Shown: positions 1 through 9,864 of the stretch, piece by piece
Numbering within the stretch: position 1 is the stretch's first letter
Layout of the letters: each line of letters opens with the position of its first letter
From: Dendrolimus kikuchii
Lineage: Eukaryota; Arthropoda; Insecta; Lepidoptera; Lasiocampidae
Direction: 5' to 3'
Assembly (NCBI GenBank): GCA_019925095.2
Contig: CM034398.1
Coordinates: forward strand, 12,229,001 to 12,293,000
DNA: 64,000 bases
Made by a program: the position numbers and the translations under genes
Notes under the pieces: model-generated
What the model was told of the DNA's origin: nothing
Seen by the model: the letters and a program-made list of their open reading frames with translations, nothing else
Databases searched by the model: none

Positions 1-1118
1 CGAAAAGGGTATTAATTTAAATAAAAATATATGGTTTTATTCATATTGAGTTAGAGTAAGTTTGAAGGCTTCTTTACGAACCATAGAGAAGCCACCAGTT
101 CCTATATCTTACCGATCCATCATTTGACATATGCTCCATACAAGTACCTAATGTCAAAACTGAACCGATGGTAAGGCAAGTGAATGAATAGTAAGTAAGA
201 TGTAGGAACCAGCCAAGGGTCTATTAGGATGTTAGACTAAATGTTGAACGATAGAGATGCACGTTTATATTTCAGATTGGCGTTATAAATGTATACTTAA
301 TAATATGTAAAATATCATTAAGTAATTATTAAGTTAATTTCCCCTATAAAAATGGGAAGTCCACACCCAGCAGTGGAACGTTTATGGGTTGTTATTATCA
401 TATAAAATAGATCACAACAAATTCACAACTTAATTTTTACAAACAAATTAAATTAAAAAATAATACCACGAGTTGTATAATCAAAGATAACAAGTTGTAA
501 AAATTGGTCATGTCAAACTTAATAATAGAAAATCTTTGGCGGAAAATGTAGCAGTCGCGTTCACTTCATACAACTCGATTCCCCATAGCCTACCTTTAAA
601 AAACTAGCAACTAACGACCAAAAGATGGAAAGCGCCAAGCATTCATTGCCGTTTACGCGTTGTGTTCAAACATATTATTACTAGTGTCTGTATAAATTAA
701 CTAGCGAACAAAAGGTCGAAAGGGCCATAAATTTATTGGCGCTTGCGTTTTTAATGGCTTTTGACACGTATTAGATCAAATAGTAACTTACAACCCGATC
801 GGGCATTAGCTTTTGTTTTAAAATATCTGGTAAGATTGTAAAATTAAAAATACAAACGTTAATAAGAAAATACATCGCAAGTCAGACATTTTTTCAACAG
901 CGGTGTAGTCCGCGCTTGCATCATACGGTATGTTTTTTTAACCGGCTTACCCTAGCTGAATTTCCACCTCACGTCACTGATAAGCAATATAAAATATAAC
1001 AGAAATATTTTATTATCTCGATTGGCATTATGACTTTAATCGTTGTCATTCAAAGACATTTTATCATTAGTTAAACGTGGACGAAGTCGGGGAAATATGT
1101 TAGTCAACTAAATTTGGG
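1..1118. other. AT-rich intergenic DNA with a faint internal duplication
   Basis: I see no gene here. Two stretches (about 480-640 and 800-950) align loosely: both have a TTGTAAAA start, a TTAATAA..GAAAAT middle and a CGCG(T/C)T..CATCATAC-like end. A second loose pair lies at about 603-680 and 700-775 (ACTAGC..AACAAAAG..GGAAAG). These look like old tandem or dispersed duplications rather than coding sequence. Confidence 0.3.
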
Positions 1119-1134
1119 TATGTATTCCATAAAT

Positions 1135-1327
1135 TCCTTCCATGATCAAATTGATCGTGTACTAGCAGAAGGTGATGTCAGGAGCATTAAGAACAAACGA
1201 GCGTGCATGACAAGAGCTATGCATGTCAAAGAAGCAAGTGAGGTGTGTAAGAATAAGCCTGAATGGCGCTCTGTTGTTCGTGCCCACCCCGCAAGGGAAC
1301 TGGCGTGAAGTTATGTAAGTATGTATG
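1135..1327 (+). mobile_element. 5'-truncated LINE copy 1 (3' coding tail) with 16-bp TSD
   Basis: This is the 3' end of a non-LTR retrotransposon. It encodes the last ~58 residues of the element's protein (HDQIDRVLAEGDVRS.., ending PARELA, stop at about 1308), followed by a short (TATG)n tail. It is nearly the same as the copies at 18306-18639, 46795-47108 and 56740-56841. A perfect 16-bp direct repeat, TATGTATTCCATAAAT, flanks it at 1119-1134 and 1328-1343, as expected for target-primed reverse transcription with 5' truncation. Differences from the sister copies include a few substitutions such as AMHVKEA for VMNVKEA. The open frame at 1114-1308 begins in flanking DNA and is not a gene. Confidence 0.85.
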
Positions 1328-1604
1328 TATGTATTCCATAAATAAGGGCACTCGAACGCACTAGCATTCACGTGCATTCAAGTGGTTTATAGAATATAAC
1401 AAATGAAACATGTGAGCCAATATACTCATTTATCACTTTGTTCCAAAAAAACTCACTTCTGCATGACTGTTGGTGGAACCACGCTAAATTCGATGTGAGA
1501 TCATACAATATCTGAAAGTGGTTGTTGATTGGAAAGGAAATCTTAACATTCTTGAATGTAAAGTAAATAGTCTGAACTTATTACTTATTTTTTAAATAGC
1601 TTCT

Positions 1605-2010
1605 GCGCGTGACTTCGTCCGCGTGGAATAGTTTAAAAAAAAAGTTAGTTAAAAAAACCCTCCCGATTTTAAAATATTCTTCATTGGTGCTCCGCTCCTA
1701 CTGGTCTTAGCGTGATAATATATAGCCTAATTGTATATTAATGTATAAATTGTTTTATTGTATGATGATATCGGCAGTATGAATATTTAATAATGTGCAT
1801 AATTACTTAATTATTATACAAATAAGCCGTATAAGTAATTAAAGTTTTTTTAACTATCCCATGGGAACTCTTTAATTTTTCGGGATCATAAGTATTCTAT
1901 ATGTTGACCTGGGATATAAGCTACCACCACGCAAAATTTTATTTAAATCGGTCTAGTCGTTTCGGAGATTAGCCCGTACAAACAGACAAACTTACAGAGA
2001 AACAAAAATT
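1605..2010 (-). repeat. Degenerate lepidopteran interspersed repeat
   Basis: The left end carries CGCGTGACTTCGTCCGCGTGG, the reverse complement of the 'GACGAAGTCGCGGGC'-type ends common in moth repeats. The right end carries AATCGGTCTAGTCGTTTCGG followed by CAGACAAAC, a phrase seen in many lepidopteran repeat 3' regions. Boundaries are approximate and no target-site duplication was found. Confidence 0.45.
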
Positions 2011-3520
2011 AAAAAAAAATGTAAATTAGTTTTATTTCACTTCTTACATCCCCCGATTCGGTTTTTAGCATTTTATTCATTGTACAGAAATTCGACCTCT
2101 ACAATTTTATTATATGTATAGTAAAGATATCTATCTGTATATTTAAATAAAATGAAATAATATTGAAATGTCCGTTTGTAATTTGCGTGATTTAAATAAA
2201 AACTCGTATTTATACATTGCCTTATCAATACTTATCACAAATTACCGTTTTTAGAATCTTGGTCAACCTGAAAGTTCATCTGTCATAGGCTTCATCTCAA
2301 AGGTTATCAAGCAAAATTTTAGGGAATACAAACAAGGATTTTCTCTTAAATCATGTAGTATATTCCATTTCTATATCTTGCATAGTTGAGATGATATAAA
2401 TATAACGACCAAGTCCCTGGTCTGTACTGTGTCCGCCATTTCTTGAAAAAAATAGGGGACACAGAAGTTTATAAAGTTATGATTATAACATTGTTTACAT
2501 TATTGCTTTGCATTATCGCGTCACATTGCGATGATTTAATTATTAACTAAATAGTATTACTTGGGGAAATCTGTATTACTTCACTGTTTATTCACTTCAT
2601 GCTTTAAATACTTTCCAAATAGAAAGCGACTGCAATGGCGATTAGTGCGTTGCTGTTAAATTAACGGGACCGATCGAACAAGTTAACTTACAGCCTACTG
2701 TTACTTATACCATAAATTAAACTTTAGTGAACACAATTCATTTAGTATTTTGGGTTTATGAATTTTATTACTGACGGCCATCATTCTTGGAAAATAAATA
2801 TTTTAAAAAACAAACTATCTGAGCAATAAACAAAAATTAAATAACTCGAAAATGTAAGATGGCTTAATTATTGCAAAGTTGTTCGCAAATTAATTCTTAA
2901 TCTAATATGGACCAAAGCATAAATAGGGATGCGGACACATGTAACAAATTCTAATATTATTTACATAATTACTTTATATAATAATACAGGCGATAAATAT
3001 CTGTACATTATTACTGTTGAAAACAATAATAATTTAATTAATGTGCCGTTTGACACTTTTCACTTGTACAGTGGAGGAATAAAAAAGTTCGCCAGTTTTC
3101 AAATTGATTCCTTTAACGTGCCGTGAGCACATGTTACCTTTTCAAACTAAGTCACAGAACAGACTGTTCCAAAGAAAATTATGTTTAACTGTTTGACAAT
3201 AAAGTTTAGAATTACTTATATCAAAGTTGCTTGATTTTCTATCTTGTCTAAGAAGATTGTTTAGATATGTAAAACCTTTTTATTGCTTTTAATATTTATG
3301 ATAAGCGTACTGATTATATCCTCTTTGTTTCTTACTGTTAATCTCAGCGTCGTTGCCAACATTGCAATTTTCTTTTTTCACGATTCACCTATATATACAA
3401 ATAAATGGAATTAAGTGTCGGTTTGTAACGTCAGAATAACAGCTTCTTACTAAATGCAGTATATACGACTGCAGTATGACAGTATATGTATATACGGTAT
3501 CAAAACATCATTTTTTTTTG
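2011..3520. other. AT-rich intergenic DNA, nothing recognised
   Basis: No coding frame with sensible composition, no RNA gene and no clear repeat ends were seen. The 65-codon frame at 2929-3126 is Asn/Ile-rich and looks like AT-rich chance. Confidence 0.3.
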
Positions 3521-3524
3521 TCTG

Positions 3525-3690
3525 TCTGGGTGTTCCGGCTAGTCTCTGAAACGGATGGACTGATTTTGACGGGACTTTCACTGGCAGATAGCTGATGTTA
3601 TAAATAGTAACTTAGGCTACCATTTTTTTAGGATCTCAAGAAAATAATCCAGAATCCAGACGAAGTCGCGGGCACAGCGAGTATTTTATA
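3525..3690 (+). repeat. Interspersed repeat fragment (Helitron- or LINE-end type)
   Basis: The fragment runs from TCTGTCTGGGTGTTCCGGCT, through ACGGATGGACTGATTTTGACG, to GACGAAGTCGCGGGCACAGC followed by GAGT. The phrase around AACTTAGGCTACC and the GAAGTCGCGGGCA terminus are typical of lepidopteran non-autonomous repeats. Family assignment is uncertain. Confidence 0.5.
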
Positions 3691-4595
3691 AACGTGCCAT
3701 TTATTAAAATGTCGACAGTACTGTTTCTTGTATTCGTGCAAGCAAAAGTCGACTTTAAGGTGACGAACATTTTAATCCCGTCGGTGTACAAAGTTATGAC
3801 GATTTAAGTTGGTATGCTCGTATAAAGTCTATCTGCGACGTTTTGTATAATAATAAAAAGTATTTCTGTTAATTTGATTGAATGTTCTTATATTAGTATT
3901 GGTTCCACAATTTCGTATCGTATTCATAAACTTTTATTTAAAGTCTAAATTTCTAAAGCCTATATTTCAACATATTCATAGAAAAACAAACACGGCATTC
4001 CGTTTAAATTAAAAAGTGTATTTAAATAGGTACAAGGAATTGCGCGAATGTTAATTTCAACAGTTTATCTCCTCAGGCATCCGTTTTCATAGCAAAATAC
4101 AATTTATAGTACTAGATCTAGGGTTCCGTGCCCTAATGACTAAGTTGAAAGCGTTATAAAGTCGTCATGTATGTGCATCTGTATGTTTACATACGTCACA
4201 TACCCTGTTTATAGAAAGGTACAAGGTTTAAATGTATGTTATTTAGCATTAAGGTATCTACGACAAGATGATGGCGAATGGTGTAATAGAATGGTCAAAT
4301 ATTCAAGCTTGTAATTGATAGGTAATAAAAACAGTGCTTGTTGGATATTGTTAAAAAGGTCTTCAAAAATCATATATTATAAATATGTTTCTTATTTTTT
4401 TATTTAATGAGAGATGACATTTTGTTTACAAATTTGTGAAGATATCCGTCCTCTAACTTAATAACTCGAGAGTAAAAAAATATAAAATAAACCAAAGTAG
4501 GTAGAGGAACTTAATAAATATTTGGTTCGAAAAGGATCTGTAAAGTAATTTTTAGGATATGGATGCTTTTGTGTAAATAAATGACAAATATAGCG

Positions 4596-4960
4596 GTCTT
4601 TTTTTTGAGACGGGAGAAATGAATTTCACACACTACCGGATCGTTTGCTAGGGATTGGACCAAAGCGATGAGAGGTAAAGTTGCGAATAGCCACCAGAGT
4701 CAATCGCCGGCATGTCTGGAGACTCGAATATTCAATACTCCACTAAAACCACCCTCCTCCCATGTGCCCCGCGCTTATGGCAGGAAGAGTGTGAAACTCA
4801 GAACGTAGTTACGCACACACTGATCCTAGCGCATAAGTGCTTAAGAGTGCCCCGGGAAGCAGAACAAACTCACTGCGTCAACAGGGGGATGACTCCTCCG
4901 CTCCCTAGATGCTGGAGGGCCCCTGCAGCGGTATTACAGGAAATATAGCGGACCTACGTC
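4596..4960 (+). repeat. GC-rich interspersed repeat candidate
   Basis: This block is much richer in GC than its surroundings. It contains a 78-codon open frame (4712-4948) with no recognisable protein character. The phrasing (CCACCCTCCTCCCATGTGCC, CGCATAAGTGCTTAAGAGTG, CAACAGGGGGATGACTCC) reminds me of a moth interspersed repeat. This is from memory and not verified, and no second copy lies in this window. Confidence 0.35.
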
Positions 4961-5329
4961 ATCTCTACGGAACCTTTACTGTGCATGGATTAAGTACTTG
5001 GTCAATTTTTATATATATACCTAGCGATGGTCCATAATGTTAGCGCAATATTACTTCTATTTAGTGGCGTATGTTGAATAACACTTCTATATTACTTTGC
5101 ATAACATTGACAACGAAAGTGTAATATCCGCTTGCTATAAAGATCATATTAGCTTGTATGACAAACTAATACGAAGAGAAATCAAGCGTAAAACGTGATG
5201 GTATTTATGATTGATTGGAATAATAAAATGAAATGATGATTTATAATTTCTCAATATCTTAATTTGTTTTCGTCCGGTAGGCGGCGGAAATTATTTGTTG
5301 TTGCTAATGTATTTTGTCTTATCTTTAGA

Positions 5330-5510
5330 TAGTATAAAACAAAGTCGCTTTCCGCGTCTGTCTGTATATTCGCTAACTCCTCCTAAACCACGCAACAGAT
5401 ATTTAAGCGGTTTTGACCATCAGTTAAGTTAGGTAATTTTTCAAGGAAGGTTTATATAAATACATATTAGGTATGCCCGTGGCTTCGCTGGCGATATAGA
5501 AAAACCTAAT
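5330..5510 (+). repeat. Interspersed repeat family E, copy 1
   Basis: It shares AGTATAAAACAAAGT..CTTTCCGCGTCTGTCTG, a GCTAACT(C/T)CTCCTAA phrase and a GCGGTTTT(G/C)ACCA phrase with the copy at about 32351-32490. The 3' part (TATGCCCGTGGCTTCGCTGG) has the usual inverted-repeat-prone end. No protein is encoded. Confidence 0.6.
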
Positions 5511-5845
5511 TAAGTTTCTATATGCTTAAGTAAATAGAGCTACTTACAACTCTAGACTACACACGTTAACTCTAGTATAATTTAAGACAAGTTTGAAACC
5601 CTAAAATTTATTAATTTCGAACTACCGTATACAATATGAAGTTGATCAGACTTTCAAATTAAAAATATTGTAGTTTCCATATCGTAAATTTTTGTGTTGT
5701 CATTAACAATAATAAATGGTTCTGTTTAAAATTGCTTACCACACGCAGCGCCTTTAAAATTAAAGATGAAAAATTGCTTTAAATTCATATAATACTATGG
5801 TAATGATGTTGAGTGAAGACGCTGTCTAAGATAGAACACGTTTAA

Positions 5846-6256
5846 CTAGAAGATAGTATTTAATCGTGACTTGAAGATTCCTAGATTGTATTTGTCGGGG
5901 AAAATAGACTTCGACAGATTATTCCATTCTTCGGCAGGACACATCAGATAACATGAAGCGAAGCGCTTCGTCCTGACTAAACGTGTTTTCATCGTGTAGT
6001 TGTGGTGTAAATCGGTGGGTCTGGTGGTTCGATGGTAACACCGGGATGGGGGAATTAGCTTGTGCAGTTCTAAGGAATGTTTCCCGAAGCGTATCCGATA
6101 GAAGATCGTCAGTCTATCAACCTTGGGTTTATGTTCAAGACTGTGAAATCGAGCATTAAAAAGACGGTCATTGTCAACCAGTTTCCCGGCTCTTTTCTCT
6201 GACTCCAACTCTACCAACTGGTGTTTGGCTAAGCCGTCACAAATATGAGAACAGTA
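5846..6256 (-). pseudogene. LINE reverse-transcriptase C-terminal remnant
   Basis: The minus strand is open from a stop near 6257 and reads YCSHICDGLAKHQL.., then a ~120-residue basic tail. The tail contains DRLFNARFHSLEHKPKVDR, a FYRIRFGK phrase, RTKRFASCYLMCPAEEWNNL and a final FPDKYNLGIFKSRL. That order is the familiar C-terminus of insect non-LTR retrotransposon polyproteins, beyond the reverse transcriptase: a run around 'SLEHRRKV', then 'RTKRF..SF..R...WNSLP', then 'FP..F..GVFK'. The catalytic domain is absent, so the copy is 5'-truncated. It lies just downstream (in minus orientation) of the signal-peptide exon, so it probably sits in that gene's intron. The LINE family cannot be assigned by eye. 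Confidence 0.75.
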
Positions 6257-6332
6257 CTATTGTATGTGAGCTGAACGCGAACAAGCACTAAAGGTGTTTA
6301 TTCTTGCTTTTTGTTTATGTAAACTCACTTAC

Positions 6333-6462
6333 GTGTGTCGTTGACAGCAGGTGGTGCGTCGGCAGGTCGCAGCTGCGCGGCCGCCGCGCTCGCCATCACC
6401 AGCAGCGCCAGCGCCACCAGTGCCACTTGTGTCATCGCACTGCACAGCCCATCGCGATACTA
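6333..6462 (-). CDS. Signal-peptide-encoding exon of an unidentified secreted protein gene
   Basis: On the minus strand an acceptor (TTATTTTTCGTGCAG, preceded by branch-point-like TCTAATC) leads into an exon starting at 6462. The first good ATG is at 6435-6433. It opens MTQVALVALALLVMASAA, then AAQLRPADAPPAVNDT: a short polar start, a hydrophobic core of about 11 residues and an Ala-rich cleavage region, probably cut before QLRP. After 34 codons plus one base the exon ends at a strong donor, CAC|GTAAGTGAG (phase 1). The block is CpG- and GC-rich inside AT-rich DNA, which also argues for a real exon. A six-codon upstream ORF (ATG at 6452-6450) ends with its TGA overlapping the main start (ATGA). 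The acceptor before the start implies an upstream 5'-UTR exon. Later exons must lie at lower coordinates or beyond the window and were not found. The product family is unknown. Confidence 0.6.
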
Positions 6463-6604
6463 CTGCACGAAAAATAATTGAATAAAAGATTAGATAAATA
6501 GTTCAATCCGTATGGGCTTATAAAAATCCTTAAAACCTATAATGTCAGGCCGTAAAAGTCCTATAAGTCTTTACTTTTTGAGGAAAGAACGGTATACACT
6601 AGAC

Positions 6605-6954
6605 CAGTGGTCGGCAAAGTGCGGCTCCAGAGCCGCATGTGGCTCTTTGGCTCGTTAGGTGCGGCTCTGGCACAAATATACACGGAAGGCGCAATATTAA
6701 TCTTATTGATGAGAACTTGGAATAATGCCTAAAATTAAAAACAACAACATATAAACCTGACTTACTCAAACTTTCCGAGAAGATGCAAGCACATGGTTCG
6801 CATTAATAAATATTTATTAAGTATGAAATTTAGTTTTATTTAGTGTACTACTCATTTAGTGTAATAAAAGTTTACTAAGCAAGCAGATTTGGCTCCCAAT
6901 TTTTTTTAAATTGTTGCAATGTTTTTATTTGGCTAATAAGTTTGCCGACCACTG
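6605..6954. mobile_element. Non-autonomous hAT-type element (MITE)
   Basis: Perfect 14-bp terminal inverted repeats, CAGTGGTCGGCAAA (6605-6618) and TTTGCCGACCACTG (6941-6954), bound about 350 bp of non-coding DNA. CAGTGGT-type ends are characteristic of hAT transposons. The flanking octamers CACTAGAC (6597-6604) and CATTATAC (6955-6962) agree at 6 of 8 positions, fitting a diverged 8-bp target duplication. The left inner part contains GCGGCTCCAGAGCCGC, a small stem. There is no transposase, so the element depended on one supplied elsewhere. Confidence 0.85.
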
Positions 6955-7779
6955 CATTATACTAAGGCGGATTACGGTATTATCAAGGCCACTTCTATTC
7001 TAAAATAATAAATATTATACAGGCCATATGAAGAAGAAAAAGTAGGCAAGCGAACTTCGAGAACCGAATGCAACAAAAAAGTGATGATATCCAGGTGAAA
7101 TAAATGTATTTTTGATTCATCTTTACTGATTCTGTTAATTATTGACTCGGAACTATTATTGTGATATAAGGAATCAAAACAATTACGATCGACGGGGAAA
7201 GCTTCAGTCACCTTACTTAATTCTTGACGTAAAAATATCAGAATACATGGACACATACATTGTAATTAAATATTGTTAAAAAAAGGGTGACAAATGATAT
7301 TAAGAGAGAAAATGACTACGATTGTAATGTATTTATAATTCACTTTCATTATTGTGAAACTAACACTATGAGTCAGTGCTCTTTAGCAGAATTCAATGTC
7401 ATCAAAAGCATTTACAAGATAAGTATACATTAGTATCAGTTATTCAATGTTATCAATTTACTTAAAACGTTTACTTGTGCAATGCACTATGTATAATCGC
7501 ATGAATTGTGTTTATTATATACATCCTTTTTTACTAGATCTTTTTAAATGACTTAGTTCACTTAAACTTTTTGAATTCATGTCCCGCGAAAATGATTGTA
7601 TTTTTAAAATTAGTTAGGTTTCAGTAACACTTTTTACAATAAATTCAACAATTATTGTCATATAAAAGAGCAGGCTTGAAAATCCATGCTATCACCTTTT
7701 AAAATATCATTAAAATGAACTACATATAACAATTAAAATTAAACTAGATTATCTGTCAGTTCGGAACGTCCCTAAAAGA

Positions 7780-7972
7780 CTAGCCGCAACGTTGGACATC
7801 TACCATTCGCTTGGCTATGTCAAGATAAAGCTTTGGCGCCTCAGGTCCCCATGGTCCTAGGGCCTCGACCCCAAAACCCGCAAATATGTATTCATTACCG
7901 AAGGCTGAATATTTGCGGTAACTTAGAACTTCGTATTTTGCAGTAGCTGTGCCGGCTGTTGTCATGTCGAAT
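7780..7972 (-). pseudogene. Retroelement coding-tail fragment, family C copy 1
   Basis: The frame reads GTATAKYEVLSYRKYSAFGN, then a YIFAGFGVEALGPWGPEA phrase and KLYLDIAKRMVDV. It matches the middle of the tail seen at 25743-26092 and 52884-53440 (KYA..GNGYIF..FGVET.GPW..EA..LY.DI..R). The end with RAG..LGQRI..AIQR is missing. The fragment abuts the TA-flanked MITE beginning at 7983. Confidence 0.7.
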
Positions 7973-7982
7973 TATATATATA

Positions 7983-8201
7983 CTGTATTTTTTAATTACC
8001 TGGACTAAAATGACAGATGCGATCGATCTTTCCTTATGTTGAAAGCTTAGAGCAACTCACTACTGTGAGTTGAATCCTATAGAAGTTCTGTAGAATTCAA
8101 CTCACAATTGTGAGTTATTGATATGACTCACACAGCTCACTTATGAATAAAAAAAAAATCGATCGCAGCTGTCATTTTAATCTAGTTAATTAAAAACAGA
8201 G
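7983..8201. mobile_element. MITE with long imperfect TIRs and TA target duplication
   Basis: The left end (7983 to about 8032) and the reverse complement of the right end (about 8150-8201) match over roughly 50 bases. Shared stretches include TAAAATGACAG(A/C)TGCGATCGAT and TTTTTAATTA. TA dinucleotides flank at 7981-7982 and 8202-8203, so a Tc1/mariner-type origin is likely. The interior is itself palindromic: CAACTCAC-TACT-GTGAGTTG (8055-8074) and AACTCACAATTGTGAGTT (about 8101-8118). There is no coding sequence. Confidence 0.7.
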
Positions 8202-8224
8202 TATAAATAATTTTATGTCTTAAA

Positions 8225-8305
8225 ATTACTTGCGTACTCACGCATTTGAGTCCGGAGCTTGAGATGCAAGTACGTTAGCCACTAAGCTACAACAGCTTTT
8301 TGTTT
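8225..8305 (-). repeat. Possible decayed tRNA-derived SINE head
   Basis: The reverse strand reads TTGTAGCTTAGTGGCTAACG, resembling a pol III A box (T-R-G-Y..A..GG), followed by GGACTCAAATGCG in place of a B box. The B box is poor, so this is tentative. Confidence 0.3.
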
Positions 8306-8852
8306 AAAGGTATATTAAATTAGGTATAGTAATTTAAAAATAAATAAGTATGAATGCTTAGTGTGCGGCAAACCGGTGAACGTGCCCTTAAGATAGGAGC
8401 ATGGCAAAGTTTCAAGGTTGAATCATTATAGTAATTCCATAGTTGATGTAAGCTGTATTTGTGTAAAGTTACTTCGCTACATATATTTGCACCTTGATAA
8501 TATTATGCAGGTCATGACGAAGTGCGGAGTACCAATGATGTAACCTAGTCTCTTTTATAAATAGGTACATTTAATTCTGAGTGTCAACTATAAATACAAC
8601 TTTATATAAATTATCCTTGGTAAATTTCCTCTTAAACAAACATGCAAAAATAATAAACGATCCAGTATTTCCTGTTATAATGCTTAATACCAGTAATCAT
8701 GTAAAGAATACTCACTGACTCCGGAAGATAATTTTACCGAAAGATTCCTTTAGCCCTAAAAGTAAAGAATTTTTAACTACTACCTCATTTTAAAGGGGTC
8801 GAGGATAATTTATACGAATCTATGTATATTAATATAGCCTTAGTGACTTAAT

Positions 8853-8890
8853 TAAAATATAAATAGCCTATTTTGGCTATTTATATTTTA
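8853..8890. repeat. Perfect 16-bp inverted repeat
   Basis: TAAAATATAAATAGCC (8853-8868) and its exact complement GGCTATTTATATTTTA (8875-8890) are separated by six bases. The hairpin lies directly upstream of retroelement fragment 8891-9128. It could be a MITE relic or chance in AT-rich DNA. Confidence 0.7.
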
Positions 8891-9128
8891 TGTAGCCACC
8901 CTATGTGGCTTTCGGGGTTGAGACTTTGGGGGCATGGGGATGTGAGGTTTATCAACTTTATTGAGACCTTTTAAGGCGATTGATAGAAGTCTCGCGTGAC
9001 CAAAGGGCTGGCCTATTATATTTAGGGCAACGGATTAGCGTTGCCATACAACTTGGGAATGCGGCCAGCATTTTGGGAACGCTCCCTACCGACAGCGATC
9101 TAGTCGTATATTACATCTTTTACTTATA
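8891..9128 (+). pseudogene. Retroelement coding-tail fragment, family C copy 2
   Basis: Nucleotides corresponding to VAFGVETLG.W..E..QLY, then RDQRAGL-type sequence and LGQRI..AIQ..NAASILGTLPTDSDL can be followed with frame breaks, in plus orientation. It matches the tail at 25743-26092 closely at nucleotide level (GGGCTGGCCTATATTTAGGG-like, AATGCGGCCAGCATTTTGGG). Confidence 0.75.
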
Positions 9129-9194
9129 AATATGTTTATAATAGTATTTAATTTCTATGTTTTTTTTTTGTAGTGTAATTGATTAAAAATAGCC

Positions 9195-9761
9195 TATATT
9201 GTAATATAAAATTCTAAACATGACGTGCCTGTACATTGAAACTATTTAAAAAAAAAACTGGAATAGACTATATAATCGACGGAGAACACGATGCCTTTTC
9301 ATTTTTTGTCTATTTGCCGATTTGTCTGTTTGTTCGGGATTCACGTAAAAAGCGAAAACTGCATCGAAATATGCCCTATACTGGGCCTATTTCGATGCGG
9401 TTTTCGCTGATCAACAGCTCATTCCGAGACTTGAAGTCTACCCTACTTTTTATCCCGCGTGAATTTTTCTGTAAATTATTTAAAATGACCAGATTAAACA
9501 AATCTAATTCCAATGTGATTTTTCACTGATCGATAGCGAATTTTATGTAAGAAATTGCGTGTTTTTTTTTATCCCAGGCATCCCGCGGTAATTTTCCCGG
9601 TAGCGGTTCAAAGTTGTTCGGATGCATAAAAATTAGCGTATCCCAATACAGTTTTCAATAAAATGATTACATTATTTTTTAAATGCCACGGTACTTTGTG
9701 TTCCGGCAATCCCGCAGGAATTTAAAATCAAGCGTGAACGAAGTCATGGGCAAATTCTAGT
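9195..9761 (+). mobile_element. Helitron-like non-autonomous element, family B copy 1
   Basis: It starts near TAATATAAAATTCTAAACAT and ends GCAAATTCTAGT. Four other copies lie at 27267-27865, 47357-47868 (minus), 55488-55997 (minus) and 63475-63842. Shared landmarks are a TCTAAAC..CTGTACA 5' block, an AACTGGAATAGACTATATAA-type phrase, the GATTCACGTAAAA phrase, two TTTATCCCG..AATTTT phrases and a GAACGAAGTC..GGGCA 3' end. A 5' (A)TATTATAAAATTC and a 3' CTAGT without target duplication fit the Helitron-like Lep1 style; that class is inferred. A foldback at 9351-9408 is private to this copy. The 97-codon frame 9236-9529 is incidental. Confidence 0.7.
9351..9408. repeat. Foldback inside the family B element
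   Basis: AGCGAAAACTGCATCGAAATA (9351-9371) is complementary at 20 of 21 positions to 9388-9408. The right arm is native family B sequence; the left arm is extra compared with the other copies, which read straight from GTAAAAAC into TACTGG.CC. Confidence 0.8.
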
Positions 9762-9779
9762 ATAAATATAAATTGTGAA

Positions 9780-9827
9780 ATATCATAATGATTTTTTAAT
9801 ATAAATATTAAAAAATCATTATGATAT
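9780..9827. repeat. Perfect 23-bp hairpin
   Basis: The arm 9780-9802 (ATATCATAATGATTTTTTAA plus TAT) is exactly complementary to 9805-9827, with a 2-base loop. It stands about 20 bp past the end of the family B element. It is followed at once by short ATGATAT repeats. Confidence 0.85.
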
Positions 9828-9864
9828 TGATATGATATGAATATGATATTGATATTTCATATGT

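Noticed and set aside
4712..4948. 78-codon plus-strand frame
   Set aside because: It lies wholly within a GC-rich repeat-like block, where stops are rare by composition; no protein similarity seen.
9236..9529. 97-codon plus-strand frame
   Set aside because: It is a chance frame inside the Helitron-like family B element and includes the private foldback; the other copies do not keep it open.
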